Part shown: positions 14,883-22,962 of the stretch, piece after piece
Numbering within the stretch: position 1 is the first letter of the stretch
Layout: each line of letters opens with the position of its first letter
Source of the DNA: a virus
Length of the DNA stretch: 23,325 nt
Virus record (IMG/VR): IMGVR_UViG_3300027969_000433
Coordinates: 1-23,325 of that record
Direction: 5' to 3' (one strand)
The notes under the pieces: model-generated
Told to the model about the DNA's origin: nothing
What the model saw: only the letters and a program-made list of their open reading frames with translations
Database searches by the model: none
Position numbers and translations under genes: made by a program

Positions 14883-16909
14883 TATTTGGACAAGCTAAAA
14901 AGTTTACCGCTAATACTGCTTCTATTACTGCGCCTATAGGTGGATGGAATGCTAGGGATTCTATTGCCCAAATGCCTCCTACAGATGCAGTAACTTTAAC
15001 TAATTTATACCCTACTCCTACAGATGTTTCTTTAAGAAATGGTTATAGCCGTTATTCTCAATTAACAACCTCTACAGGCGTACAAACTATATCTAGCATT
15101 ACTTATGTTGGAACAACTGCTACCTTAACTACTGCTTCAGCACATGGTTTAGCCACAGGCGCTAGGGTTTCTATTACAGGAACTACCCCAAGTGAATATA
15201 GTGGTATTTTTGTTATTACAGTAACTAGCACTACAAAATTTACTTACACAATGTTGTCTGCACCAACTGGAAATGCAACCGTTGTGGGCGCTTATACAAT
15301 AGGCCTTACCACTCAAATTAACACTTTAATGAATTATGCAGGGGTAAATTCACAAAAACTATTTGCTGTTGCTGGAACTACTATTTATCAAGTAGATACT
15401 CCTGTTGCTGTTAGTGCTTTTACAGTTACAAATGATAAGTTACAACATATTAACTTTTCTAATACTAGCGGTGATTATATTGTTGCTTGTAATGGCACAG
15501 ATGCCACTATGGTTTATAACGGTTCTGTTTGGTTTAGCCTTGCAAATACTACAACTGCACAGACCATTAGTTCAATTACTAAAGTAGGCACAACTGCTAC
15601 TTTAACAACTGCTGTAGCACATGGATTAGTAACTGGAAACTATATAACTGTTAGTGGGGCTGCCCCTTCCGCTTATAACGGTTCTTTTGTAGTTACAGTA
15701 ACAGGTGCTACAACTTTAACTTATACAATGCTTTCTACTCCAGCTACTAATGCAACAACAGTAGGAACTTATACCGTTTTAGGTATTGTAGGCGGTTCAA
15801 GTGGTGGCACAAATTACACAATAGATTCTAAAAACTTTATTCATGTAAATTTGTTTAAAAACCGCTTATATTTTACCGAAAAAAATACTATGAAAGTATG
15901 GTATTTACCTGTTAGTTCTTTGGGTGGTAATGCTTTCCCATTAGATTTTGGTGGAATAGCTAGAAATGGTGGTTTTATACAGGGCATGGCTACTTGGACT
16001 ATTGATGCTGGTCAAGGTGTTGATGACTATGCTGTATTTGCTACCAATATGGGTGAAGTTATTGTTTATAACGGCACAGACCCTACAGATGCTGTAACTT
16101 GGGCTTTAAAAGGTGTATGGCAATTAGGTTATATTTTTAGCCGTAGGTTCTTTTATAAATGGGCAGGCGACATTTTAATGCTAACCCAAGATGGTTTAGT
16201 GCCACTTGCTTCTGCCCTTCAATCTAGCCGTTTAGACCCTAGAATTAACCTTACTGATAAGATTTATTTTGAAATTAGTAAAGAAGCTGATTTATATTCA
16301 AACAATTTTGGCTGGCAAGTTATTTATTATGCCAAGCCTAATATGCTTTTAATTAATATCCCTGACCCTGCTGGCACACAACAATTTGTAATGCACACCA
16401 TTTCTAAGGCTTGGTGCAACTTTACAGGCATTAATACCACCGTATTTGAAATTCATAATGATGACCTTTACTTTGGTGGCGCTGGCTTTTTAGGTAAATA
16501 TTGGGATGGAAAAGCTGATGATGGCAATCCTATTTCAGCTACTTGCCAACAGGCTTATTCCTATTTTGATGCCCCAGGACAACAAAAACGCTTTACTATG
16601 ATTCGCCCTACATTTTTAGTTGATACTGGCGCACCTGGAATTTATGCTGGAATTAATACCGATTTTCAGACCCAAAACAATTTAGGTGAAGTTTCGTTTA
16701 CAAGCGCTGTTCCAACTACCACAGCCGTATGGGATACAGCTACTTGGGACAATAATAATTGGGCTGGAAACTTGATTGTTTACCGTAATTGGCAAGGTGT
16801 AAGTGGACTGGGCTATGCCGCAGGGATTAATATGAATATAGTTTCCCAAGGTATTGATGTACATTGGGTTTCTACAGACTATGTGATGGAAAAAGGTACT
16901 GTTTTGTAA
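14879..16909 (+). CDS. Tail nozzle (tail tubular protein B-like) with two inserted beta repeats
   Basis: This forms the lower tail tube of a short-tailed virion. Of 676 residues, the start (TAPIGGWNARDSIAQMPPTDAVTLTNLYPTPTDVSLRNGY) is the typical opening of podovirus nozzle/stabilisation proteins. A body with repeated beta-propeller-like segments (VVFATNMGEVIVYNGTDP, DILMLTQDGLVPL) follows. Two copies of a roughly 74-residue beta module sit at 68-141 and 227-300, interrupting the N-terminal third. The length is similar to T7 gp12-type proteins despite the insertions. The stop overlaps the next ATG (TAATG). Position and sequence style support the role, but no structure search was possible. Confidence 0.82.
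   Translation: MIFGQAKKFTANTASITAPIGGWNARDSIAQMPPTDAVTLTNLYPTPTDVSLRNGYSRYSQLTTSTGVQTISSITYVGTTATLTTASAHGLATGARVSITGTTPSEYSGIFVITVTSTTKFTYTMLSAPTGNATVVGAYTIGLTTQINTLMNYAGVNSQKLFAVAGTTIYQVDTPVAVSAFTVTNDKLQHINFSNTSGDYIVACNGTDATMVYNGSVWFSLANTTTAQTISSITKVGTTATLTTAVAHGLVTGNYITVSGAAPSAYNGSFVVTVTGATTLTYTMLSTPATNATTVGTYTVLGIVGGSSGGTNYTIDSKNFIHVNLFKNRLYFTEKNTMKVWYLPVSSLGGNAFPLDFGGIARNGGFIQGMATWTIDAGQGVDDYAVFATNMGEVIVYNGTDPTDAVTWALKGVWQLGYIFSRRFFYKWAGDILMLTQDGLVPLASALQSSRLDPRINLTDKIYFEISKEADLYSNNFGWQVIYYAKPNMLLINIPDPAGTQQFVMHTISKAWCNFTGINTTVFEIHNDDLYFGGAGFLGKYWDGKADDGNPISATCQQAYSYFDAPGQQKRFTMIRPTFLVDTGAPGIYAGINTDFQTQNNLGEVSFTSAVPTTTAVWDTATWDNNNWAGNLIVYRNWQGVSGLGYAAGINMNIVSQGIDVHWVSTDYVMEKGTVL
15080..15778 (+). 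repeat. Two copies of a beta module inside the nozzle gene
   Basis: Copy 1 (15080-15301, residues 68-141) and copy 2 (15557-15778, residues 227-300) share QTISSIT.VGTTATLTTA.AHGL.TG, TYTMLS.P and NAT.VG.YT. Codons differ at many third positions, so duplication is old or each copy was acquired separately. The pattern resembles Ig-like accessory domains used for surface binding. Confidence 0.85.
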
Positions 16910-17343
16910 TGCGTAGGGTTACAACCGAAAATCAAGACAATTTAAGACAATGGATTGCCAAAGAAGAAGGTTGTGATTATCCGCAGGAAACAGCGTGTAT
17001 TGGACAGGAAAAAGACGGCAAATTGATAGCCGTAGTGGGATATAACGGCTTTTTACCCCAATCCTGTCAAATCCATGTTGCCTCTACAGATGTGTATTGG
17101 TTAAATAAAGAACTACTATTTGCAATATTTGATTACCCGTTTAACAAATTAAAACTCAATGCTATAATCGCACCTATATATAAGGGCAATGTTAAGTCCT
17201 TGAATTTGTGCCGAAAACTTGGCTTTGAACAAATAGCTGATATACCTTATGCCCATTTATATGGGGATTTGGTAGTTATGTTAATGAGGCGTAATCATTG
17301 TAAATGGTTACAACAAGGAGAAGGCAATGAGTGCAGTAACTAG
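16909..17343 (+). CDS. GNAT-like acetyltransferase in the structural operon
   Basis: The 144-residue protein starts at ATG 16909, overlapping the nozzle stop as TAATG; the frame continues upstream to a TTG at 16864, but that would be buried in the nozzle gene. The C-terminal half has the GNAT layout: a strand-helix core (YPFNKLKLNAIIAPIYKGNVKSLNLCRKLGFEQIAD) where the N-x-x-S-L-x-L-x-R-K-L-G-F motif matches the acetyl-CoA-site helix and the strand after it. It has no membrane segment or signal peptide. Acetyl acceptor is unknown; it might modify a virion protein or act in the infected cell. Small GNAT-like genes occur within structural modules of podovirus-like phages. Confidence 0.75.
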   Translation: MRRVTTENQDNLRQWIAKEEGCDYPQETACIGQEKDGKLIAVVGYNGFLPQSCQIHVASTDVYWLNKELLFAIFDYPFNKLKLNAIIAPIYKGNVKSLNLCRKLGFEQIADIPYAHLYGDLVVMLMRRNHCKWLQQGEGNECSN

Positions 17344-18226
17344 TATGTTTGGCGGTGGTCCTAGCGCACCAGCCGTACCTGATTACACAGGTGCAGCAAA
17401 AGAAACTGCTGCTGGCAATTTAAAGGCTGCACAAGCAGCAACCGCAGCTAATCGTGTAAGTCAAAATACTGCTTATGGTGGAGTAAATTATTCCCAAACA
17501 GGAACGGATGCACAAGGCAATCCCACATGGACTGCTAATCAAACTTTAGCGCCAGGATTACAAGGCGCAGTTGACACATCGCAACAAAATGTAAGCAATC
17601 AATATGCCAATCCATTTACGGGTGGCAATTTACCTTCTTATGGCATTAATCCAGGTGAGTCTTATAGCAATGCAATTATGTCAAGGCTTGCCCCTACTCA
17701 AGAACATCAATCTGCAATGTCAGACCAATCCCTTGCTAATCAAGGAATTATGCCTGGTTCAGAAGCCTATAACAATGCCAAACGCTTATTAGGCCAAACT
17801 CAAAATGACCAATTAACTAGCGCAATAGTTGGTGGTATGAATACTGGTTTGCAAGCTAATCAACAACAATATGGTCAAAATTTACTTAATTACAACAATC
17901 CTTTGGCTAATGCGTTAAATATTAAATCATTAGCTACTCCTAACTACATTAATCCTGCACAACAGCAAACAACTGCTGGCCCTGATTTAACAGGCGCATC
18001 GCAAGCTACTTACAATGCAAACTTAGCTAATTACAATGCCCAAAATGCTAAAAATGCTGGTGGTATGAGTGGTTTATTTGGTTTAGGTGCTGCTGGTTTA
18101 ATGTCACCTAAAGGCACATTTAGTGGTTTAGGCGGTTTATTTGGAGGTGGTGGATTAAGTACCGCCGATATTATGAGTGGAGCTGCTGGCACAGGTGGAT
18201 TTGAATCTGCTGCCTTTTTGCTTTAA
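17327..18226 (+). CDS. Probable ejection (internal virion) protein, 299 aa
   Basis: The sequence is Ala/Asn/Gln-rich with an N-terminal SMFGGGPSAPAVPDYTGAAKETAAGNLKAAQAATAANR segment. I recall that opening from small DNA-transfer or internal virion proteins of podoviruses. The C-terminal 55 residues are glycine-rich and hydrophobic (GLFGLGAAGLMSPKG...GLGGLFGGGGL), which could insert into membrane during DNA entry. ATG 17327 has AAGGAG upstream and overlaps the end of the GNAT gene by 17 bases. It lies first of three genes between nozzle and collar fibre, the usual place of ejection proteins. No lytic motif is visible. Confidence 0.68.
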   Translation: MSAVTSMFGGGPSAPAVPDYTGAAKETAAGNLKAAQAATAANRVSQNTAYGGVNYSQTGTDAQGNPTWTANQTLAPGLQGAVDTSQQNVSNQYANPFTGGNLPSYGINPGESYSNAIMSRLAPTQEHQSAMSDQSLANQGIMPGSEAYNNAKRLLGQTQNDQLTSAIVGGMNTGLQANQQQYGQNLLNYNNPLANALNIKSLATPNYINPAQQQTTAGPDLTGASQATYNANLANYNAQNAKNAGGMSGLFGLGAAGLMSPKGTFSGLGGLFGGGGLSTADIMSGAAGTGGFESAAFLL

Positions 18227-18235
18227 GGAAAAATT

Positions 18236-19378
18236 ATGGCTGATATATTTGGACAAGTACCATTAGAAGCGCAACCTGAGTTGCAAGCAATTAATAGACA
18301 GCAAGAACTGTCTAAGATGCTATTACAACAAGGTATGCAACAACCACAAGGCCAAATGGTTTCTGGGCATTATGTTGCACCTTCACTTTTACAACATTTA
18401 CAACCTTTATTTGGCGCTTATGCTGGGTCTAAAGGTATGGAAACGGCAGAAAAACAACAATTAGAATTAGCTAAAACATTAAGACAACAAAAAGGCGAAG
18501 CAATTAGCGAATTCCAAAAATTAATGTCTGACCCATTAACTCGTGGTCAAGCTATGCAATTTGCTGCTAAAAATCAATACTTGCAACCTATGGCAGCAGA
18601 ATTAATGAAGCCACAAAAACTTGGCGAAGGTGAAAATCTTGTAATGCCTAGTATTAGCGGTGGAGAACCTATTAATTTAGCTGGTGGCGGTGAAAAGAAA
18701 ACTGAATTAATAAGAGATTACAACCAAGCTGTAAGTTCTGGCGCATTTAAAGGGAATATTGTTGATTTTGATTTACAGCGTAGAAATGCTAGTGCTGCTA
18801 GAACATCATTAAATGTTCAAAACCAATTACCATTTAAAGAACAAATCCAAAAAGAAGCCGCAAGCGGATTAATGAAAAACTTTGAAACATTGCAAAATGT
18901 GCCTTCTGCATTGGCAAACATGGACAAAATGGTTTCTTTGTCTAAACAACCTATTTATGCAGGTGTTGGTGGCGAAACTAAATTGCAAATTGCTAAATTA
19001 TTTAATAACAACTTTGGTACAAATATTTCACCAGAAACAGTTAAAAATACTGAAGAATTTAAATCTGCTGCTTATATGGGCATTATGGATAATCTTAAAA
19101 AGACAGACTCCAACCCAACAATGGCACAGCAAAATGCACTTAAAGAAGCTATTGGTAGTTTGGGTACAGACCCTGCTGCTATTCCAAGAGTTGTCAATGT
19201 AATGCGTGATGTATTAATTAATAAAGCAATGCAACATAATAGCCTTGTTCAACAAACTATGCAAAATGGCGTTCAATATCCATATAGCATTGAAGTACCA
19301 TTACCAAAAGCCGCACCTGTACCAAGCGGTAATGTGCGTTCTTTAGCTGACGAAATTCTTGGTAGGAAACCACAATAA
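18236..19378 (+). CDS. Probable ejection (internal virion) protein, 380 aa
   Basis: Gln/Ala-rich and largely helical, with no signal peptide or transmembrane span. The N-terminus has a Gln-rich stretch (QELSKMLLQQGMQQPQGQM). The body includes LGEGENLVMPSISGGEP, an LIRDYNQAVSSGAFKGNIVDFDLQRRNASAARTS segment, and a conserved-looking KLQIAKLFNNNFGTNISPETVKNTEEFKS region at about 248-276. The second of three consecutive genes that likely form the DNA-ejection set. AAGGA precedes the ATG ten bases after the previous stop, and the stop overlaps the next ATG (TAATG). Role is inferred from position and composition; a muramidase motif was not found. Confidence 0.65.
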   Translation: MADIFGQVPLEAQPELQAINRQQELSKMLLQQGMQQPQGQMVSGHYVAPSLLQHLQPLFGAYAGSKGMETAEKQQLELAKTLRQQKGEAISEFQKLMSDPLTRGQAMQFAAKNQYLQPMAAELMKPQKLGEGENLVMPSISGGEPINLAGGGEKKTELIRDYNQAVSSGAFKGNIVDFDLQRRNASAARTSLNVQNQLPFKEQIQKEAASGLMKNFETLQNVPSALANMDKMVSLSKQPIYAGVGGETKLQIAKLFNNNFGTNISPETVKNTEEFKSAAYMGIMDNLKKTDSNPTMAQQNALKEAIGSLGTDPAAIPRVVNVMRDVLINKAMQHNSLVQQTMQNGVQYPYSIEVPLPKAAPVPSGNVRSLADEILGRKPQ

Positions 19379-21036
19379 TGTCTAGTGCTGACGATTACGC
19401 TAAATGGATTGTTGATAATCAAAAGTTATCTGGCACTCCTGAATTTAATACTGTTGCCCAAGCCTATCAAATGGCAAAAGCAGAAGAAACTGCGCCTGCA
19501 CAATTACAAAAAACAGAAATACCTGCATATCAATCCGCTATTGTAGGTGCTGGAAAAGGAATAACTGACCCATTATTGGCTGCTGGTCAATATATGGGCG
19601 GTAAACCTGCCGAATATTCTAATTTAATATTAAACAAAATGAAACCGTTTCAAGAGGCTAACCCAATGACATTTGGTGCTGGTCAAATTGGTGGCGGTGT
19701 ATTGTCTGGTGGCGCTTTAATGAAGGGCGCTGGCATGATTCCTAGTTTTGCTAAAGCAAGCCCTTATTTGCAAGCTGCTGGAGTTGGCGCTGTAGCTGGT
19801 GGTTTAACACCTAATGAACAAGGCAAAACAGGTATTGAAGCTATTTCAGAAGTGCCACAAAAAGCTATGTATGGTGCTGGTGGTGGAATTATAGGAACTG
19901 GTTTAGGTCGTACTGTTGCCAATGTTGTAGGCCCTAACTTAGACGCTGCTGTTAAAAAATTAATTGGCGAAGGCGTTAATTTAACCCCTGGGCAAATGAT
20001 AGGTGGTGTTGCCCAAAGGTTAGAAGATAAATTAACTAGCGTACCTTTACTTGGCGATATTATTCAATCATCAAGAACAAAAGGTATTGAAGAATTTAAC
20101 AAAGCTGCATATCGCAGGGCATTAGAGCCTATTGGTGGCAAAGTGCCTGAATCTACAGGTCGTGCTGGCATGGAATCTGTTAAAACTCAATTAAGCAATG
20201 CTTATGATGATTTATTGCCTAAATTAACTTACAAACCTGACAATATTCTTTTAAACAATCTTACAAACCTTCAAAAAGAAATTACTGGAATTACACCAGA
20301 AAATGCAAAAAAAGTTTCAGATACGGTATTTGATGTTATTAGTAGCAGAGTTGATAAAAATGGTGAAATTAAAGGTGAAGTGTTTAAAGTTGTAGAAGAA
20401 AAATTAGGCGGTCTTGCTAAAACATATAAAGCAAGTCAAGATGCAGACCAAAAACTTATGGGCGATGCTTATGCTACTGCTTTGGGTGAATTGCGTCAAA
20501 ATTTAACTAGAAATAATCCTCAATTTGCCGAACAATTAAATAAGATAAATACTGGTTTTGCTAACTTTGCACGATTGCGTGGCGCTGGCTCTATGGCTAA
20601 TACGCAAGAAATGTTTACTCCTAGTCAATTAGCAGCAGCAGTAAAATCTGCCGATAAATCTTCTGGAAAAGGCGCAACTGCTACAGGTAAAGCATTGATG
20701 CAAGACTTATCTGATGCTGGTGTACAAGTTCTTCCAGGGAAAATTCCCGATACAGGTACTGCTGGAAGGTCTGCTCTTAATGCGCTTGCAGGCGCTTTAT
20801 TGGGTGGCGGTGGTGCTTCAGCATATCAATCACACCCCGTAGCTACAGGAACTGCTGCTTTATTAGGAACTGTTGCTGCTGCGCCTTATGCACCTGGGGT
20901 TCGTAATTTAATTACAATGATGGGTGGAAAACGCCCAGAAGCAATACAAAAATTAGCAGATTTTATTCGTGAGTCATCACCATATTTAGCTGCTTCAGGA
21001 GCACAAAAAGCAGTAGAAAAATCGGAGAATAGATAA
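19378..21036 (+). CDS. Probable ejection (internal virion) protein with Gly/Ala zipper segments, 552 aa
   Basis: The N-terminus DDYAKWIVDNQKLSGTPEFNTVAQAYQMAK (5-34) resembles a conserved opening of large internal virion proteins. Residues about 52-75, 97-143 and 160-185 are Gly/Ala-rich hydrophobic runs (FGAGQIGGGVLSGGALMKGAGM, AAGVGAVAGGL, MYGAGGGIIGTGLG), and another such run lies near 460-505 (ALAGALLGGGGASAY...AALLGTVAAAPY). These Gly-zipper-like segments could line a channel across the host envelope. The central part is amphipathic helix with many Lys and Asn. Overlaps join it to the genes on both sides. No catalytic motif was recognised. Confidence 0.68.
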   Translation: MSSADDYAKWIVDNQKLSGTPEFNTVAQAYQMAKAEETAPAQLQKTEIPAYQSAIVGAGKGITDPLLAAGQYMGGKPAEYSNLILNKMKPFQEANPMTFGAGQIGGGVLSGGALMKGAGMIPSFAKASPYLQAAGVGAVAGGLTPNEQGKTGIEAISEVPQKAMYGAGGGIIGTGLGRTVANVVGPNLDAAVKKLIGEGVNLTPGQMIGGVAQRLEDKLTSVPLLGDIIQSSRTKGIEEFNKAAYRRALEPIGGKVPESTGRAGMESVKTQLSNAYDDLLPKLTYKPDNILLNNLTNLQKEITGITPENAKKVSDTVFDVISSRVDKNGEIKGEVFKVVEEKLGGLAKTYKASQDADQKLMGDAYATALGELRQNLTRNNPQFAEQLNKINTGFANFARLRGAGSMANTQEMFTPSQLAAAVKSADKSSGKGATATGKALMQDLSDAGVQVLPGKIPDTGTAGRSALNALAGALLGGGGASAYQSHPVATGTAALLGTVAAAPYAPGVRNLITMMGGKRPEAIQKLADFIRESSPYLAASGAQKAVEKSENR

Positions 21037-21788
21037 TGAGTAGAAACGGTAGTGGTACTTACAACCTGCCTACAGGCAATCCTGTAACAACTGGCACAGC
21101 AATTACCTCTAACTGGGGTAATACTACTATGTCAGATATTGCTACTGCTTTGACAGGAAGTATAGCCGCAGATGGTCAAACTCCTGTAACTGGCAATTTG
21201 CAGATGGGTAACAATAAAATTACTGGCATGGCTGAACCAACTTCTTCTCAAGATGCCACTACAAAGTCTTATGTAGATGCTGGTTTAGCTGCTTTAATTA
21301 CAGTACCTTCAGGTTCTATGTTTATGTGGCCTACAGTTACTAGCCCTACAGGGTGGCTAATTTGTAATGGTTCTGCTATTTCCCGTACAACTTACGCTAC
21401 TCTATTTGCTGTTATTAGCACAACTTATGGCGTAGGTGATGGTTCTACTACCTTTAATCTTCCTGATTTGCGTGGTCGTTCACCATTTGGTGTAAGCACT
21501 TCTTATGCTTTGGCAAGCACAGGCGGTTCTGCTGATGCAGTTGTAGTAACCCATACCCATACTGCAACTTCTACCGTTACAGACCCAGGCCATAACCATA
21601 CAATTCAACCTTCTACACAAGGTTCTGGTGGTTCTGCTGGAGTTCAAGGTGCTTTTTGGACTGGTGGAACAACAAGCACAGCAACAACTGGAATTACAGT
21701 TGCTACATCTAATGCAAATGCTGGTGTAAGTGGTACAGGGGCTAATTTGTCACCATACCTTGCAATTAACTTTATTATTAAGGTTTAA
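21036..21788 (+). CDS. Tail-collar domain fibre, 250 aa
   Basis: The start (SGTYNLPTGNPVTTGTAITSNWGNTTMSDIATAL) is a common fibre-anchoring N-terminus. TGNLQMGNNKITGMAEPTSSQDATTKSYVD (52-81) is a fibre-shaft repeat, and PSGSMFMWPTVTSPTGWLICNGSAISRTTYATLFAVI...TTFNLPDLRGRSPFG (91-152) is the phage tail-collar domain. Histidine pairs HTHT (173-176) and GHNH (185-188) may bind metal in the trimer, as in T4 gp12-type short fibres. It ends with the usual NLSPYLAINFIIKV. This gene sits apart from the 4-9 kb fibre cassette, just before lysis, so it is an extra adhesin. Confidence 0.88.
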   Translation: MSRNGSGTYNLPTGNPVTTGTAITSNWGNTTMSDIATALTGSIAADGQTPVTGNLQMGNNKITGMAEPTSSQDATTKSYVDAGLAALITVPSGSMFMWPTVTSPTGWLICNGSAISRTTYATLFAVISTTYGVGDGSTTFNLPDLRGRSPFGVSTSYALASTGGSADAVVVTHTHTATSTVTDPGHNHTIQPSTQGSGGSAGVQGAFWTGGTTSTATTGITVATSNANAGVSGTGANLSPYLAINFIIKV

Positions 21789-21789
21789 T

Positions 21790-21924
21790 ATGAACTTTAC
21801 ATTTACTTGGATATTGGATAAGTTTGGCTTTCAACCTAAGATTGAAATAACTCCTAAGCCTGTTGCTAAAAAACCTGCCGCTAAAAAACCAGCAGTTAAA
21901 AAAACTGTACGAAAGAAATCGTGA
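21790..21924 (+). CDS. Tiny Lys/Pro/Ala-rich protein, 44 aa
   Basis: MNFTFTWILDKFGFQPKIEI is followed by a basic tail with repeated PVAKKPAAKKPAVKK, resembling histone H1-type tails. The start is ATG 21790, one base after the collar stop; the frame is open further upstream but that is the collar gene. The stop overlaps the next ATG (TGATG). The ribosome site is weak (AAGG with a short spacer). Not a recognised family: a DNA- or envelope-binding accessory is possible, but nothing proves function. Confidence 0.5.
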   Translation: MNFTFTWILDKFGFQPKIEITPKPVAKKPAAKKPAVKKTVRKKS

Positions 21925-22106
21925 TGGCTACCCTGACAGAAAAAGAGATTGAGGATATTGTTGAAAAAGTAACTGAACGGGTTATTGAGAATGTCTATAC
22001 CTCTGTTGGCAAGTCAGTCGTTACTAAATTTTTTTGGTTTATGGGCGTTGCAGCCATAGGACTTGTAACTTACTTAGCTGGCGTAGGCCATATAAAGGTG
22101 GGCTAA
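21924..22106 (+). CDS. Small single-span membrane protein, 60 aa
   Basis: A charged N-terminal helix (TEKEIEDIVEKVTERVIENVYTSVGKSV) is followed by one transmembrane segment at about 34-55 (TKFFWFMGVAAIGLVTYLAGVG) and a short tail. The start is ATG 21924 in a TGATG overlap; a GTG one codon earlier is less likely. It opens the lysis block, ahead of two more membrane proteins and the endolysin. It could be an antiholin, a pinholin or a helper membrane protein. No lipobox is present. Confidence 0.6.
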   Translation: MATLTEKEIEDIVEKVTERVIENVYTSVGKSVVTKFFWFMGVAAIGLVTYLAGVGHIKVG

Positions 22107-22110
22107 TAAT

Positions 22111-22560
22111 GTGGACTACGGAATATCAGAAGGCATTAAAGGACTTTCAAGCAGTCTTGACGCAAGCAGAGATGCAAGTAAAAGCCTATCTAAGTCTATT
22201 GAAAACATACAGCAAGATGGACTGGATGTCGCCCAAAAGCAAGCCAACGAAAGACTCAGACTAAGGCGAGAAGCTGAAGTAAAAAAGGAACGGGCATTAA
22301 TTAAGGCTTTAGACTCTTGGAAGCACAAAAAACAAATAAGTGATGAAGAAGCTAAGTTAAAGATTGATTTTGTAAAGAAGTATGGTGCAAAAGAATGGGA
22401 AGCGGTGCTAAAGATTAAGTTAGATATAGAAAATATGCAACGCAAAGACAATGAAGAATTCCAGCATGATTTAAAAGCAGTTAGACGGGTTCAAGTATGG
22501 TGTTTTGTTGTTGCATTAATTGTTACTTTGTGGCTTAAATTTGTTTTAGGAGCTTTTTAA
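22111..22560 (+). CDS. Tail-anchored coiled-coil protein in the lysis block, 149 aa
   Basis: The GTG start has AAAGGTGG eight bases upstream. MDYGISEGIKGLSSSL..SRDASKSLSKSIENIQQDGLDVAQKQANERLRLRREAE is a pattern I recall as a conserved, unnamed protein in environmental podoviruses just upstream of holins. Most of the protein is charged coiled coil; one transmembrane segment is at the very C-terminus (about 129-147, WCFVVALIVTLWLKFVLGA). That is opposite to an i-spanin, which is anchored at its N-terminus, so it is not a standard Rz. It may be a virion or lysis-timing component. The stop abuts the holin start. Confidence 0.65.
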   Translation: MDYGISEGIKGLSSSLDASRDASKSLSKSIENIQQDGLDVAQKQANERLRLRREAEVKKERALIKALDSWKHKKQISDEEAKLKIDFVKKYGAKEWEAVLKIKLDIENMQRKDNEEFQHDLKAVRRVQVWCFVVALIVTLWLKFVLGAF

Positions 22561-22962
22561 ATGTTTCCATTAGATGCACTACTCAATATTGGCGGTAAGA
22601 TTTTAGATAAAGTCTTTCCTGACCCTGCACAAGCTGAACAAGCTAAACTCAAATTGTTAGAAATGCAACAAAATGGCGAATTAGCCCAAATTGCAGCAGA
22701 TACCGCAGAACAACAAGAATTGACCAAAAGACAGCAAGCCGACATGGCTTCTGACTCTGTATTATCTAAAAACATTCGCCCAGCTACCCTTGTATTTATT
22801 TTAGTTGTCTACTCCACTTTTGCCATGATGTCTGCATGGGATATAGAAGTAAACAACAATTATGTAGAGTTGCTTGGACAATGGGGTATGCTTATAATGT
22901 CTTTTTACTTTGGTGGTCGTACTTTAGAAAAAATTATGGATATGAAAAAAGATGTCAAGTAA
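22561..22962 (+). CDS. Holin, 3TM (GTA-type) family
   Basis: Holins open the inner membrane for endolysin release. Of 133 residues, the N-terminal part is amphipathic (FPLDALLNIGGKILDKVFPDPAQAEQAKLKLLEMQQ), followed by SDSVLSKNIRPATLVFILVVYSTFAMMSAW (64-93, first clear span) and VELLGQWGMLIMSFYFGGRTLEKIM (102-125, second span). KNIRP and FGGRTLEKI are signatures of the family named for gene-transfer-agent release. AGGAG lies eight bases before the ATG, and the stop overlaps the endolysin start by 11 bases. Confidence 0.85.
   Translation: MFPLDALLNIGGKILDKVFPDPAQAEQAKLKLLEMQQNGELAQIAADTAEQQELTKRQQADMASDSVLSKNIRPATLVFILVVYSTFAMMSAWDIEVNNNYVELLGQWGMLIMSFYFGGRTLEKIMDMKKDVK

Noticed and set aside
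18882-19202. Alternative-frame open frame of 106 aa inside the 380-aa ejection gene
   Set aside because: Leu/Lys-rich composition is what a frame shift of the Gln/Asn/Ala gene gives; no ribosome site and no family pattern.
22109-22264. ATG 22109 gene of 51 aa overlapping the 149-aa gene in another frame
   Set aside because: It has no recognisable feature, and the GTG 22111 frame reads as a full coiled-coil/membrane protein. Both cannot easily share the same ribosome site.
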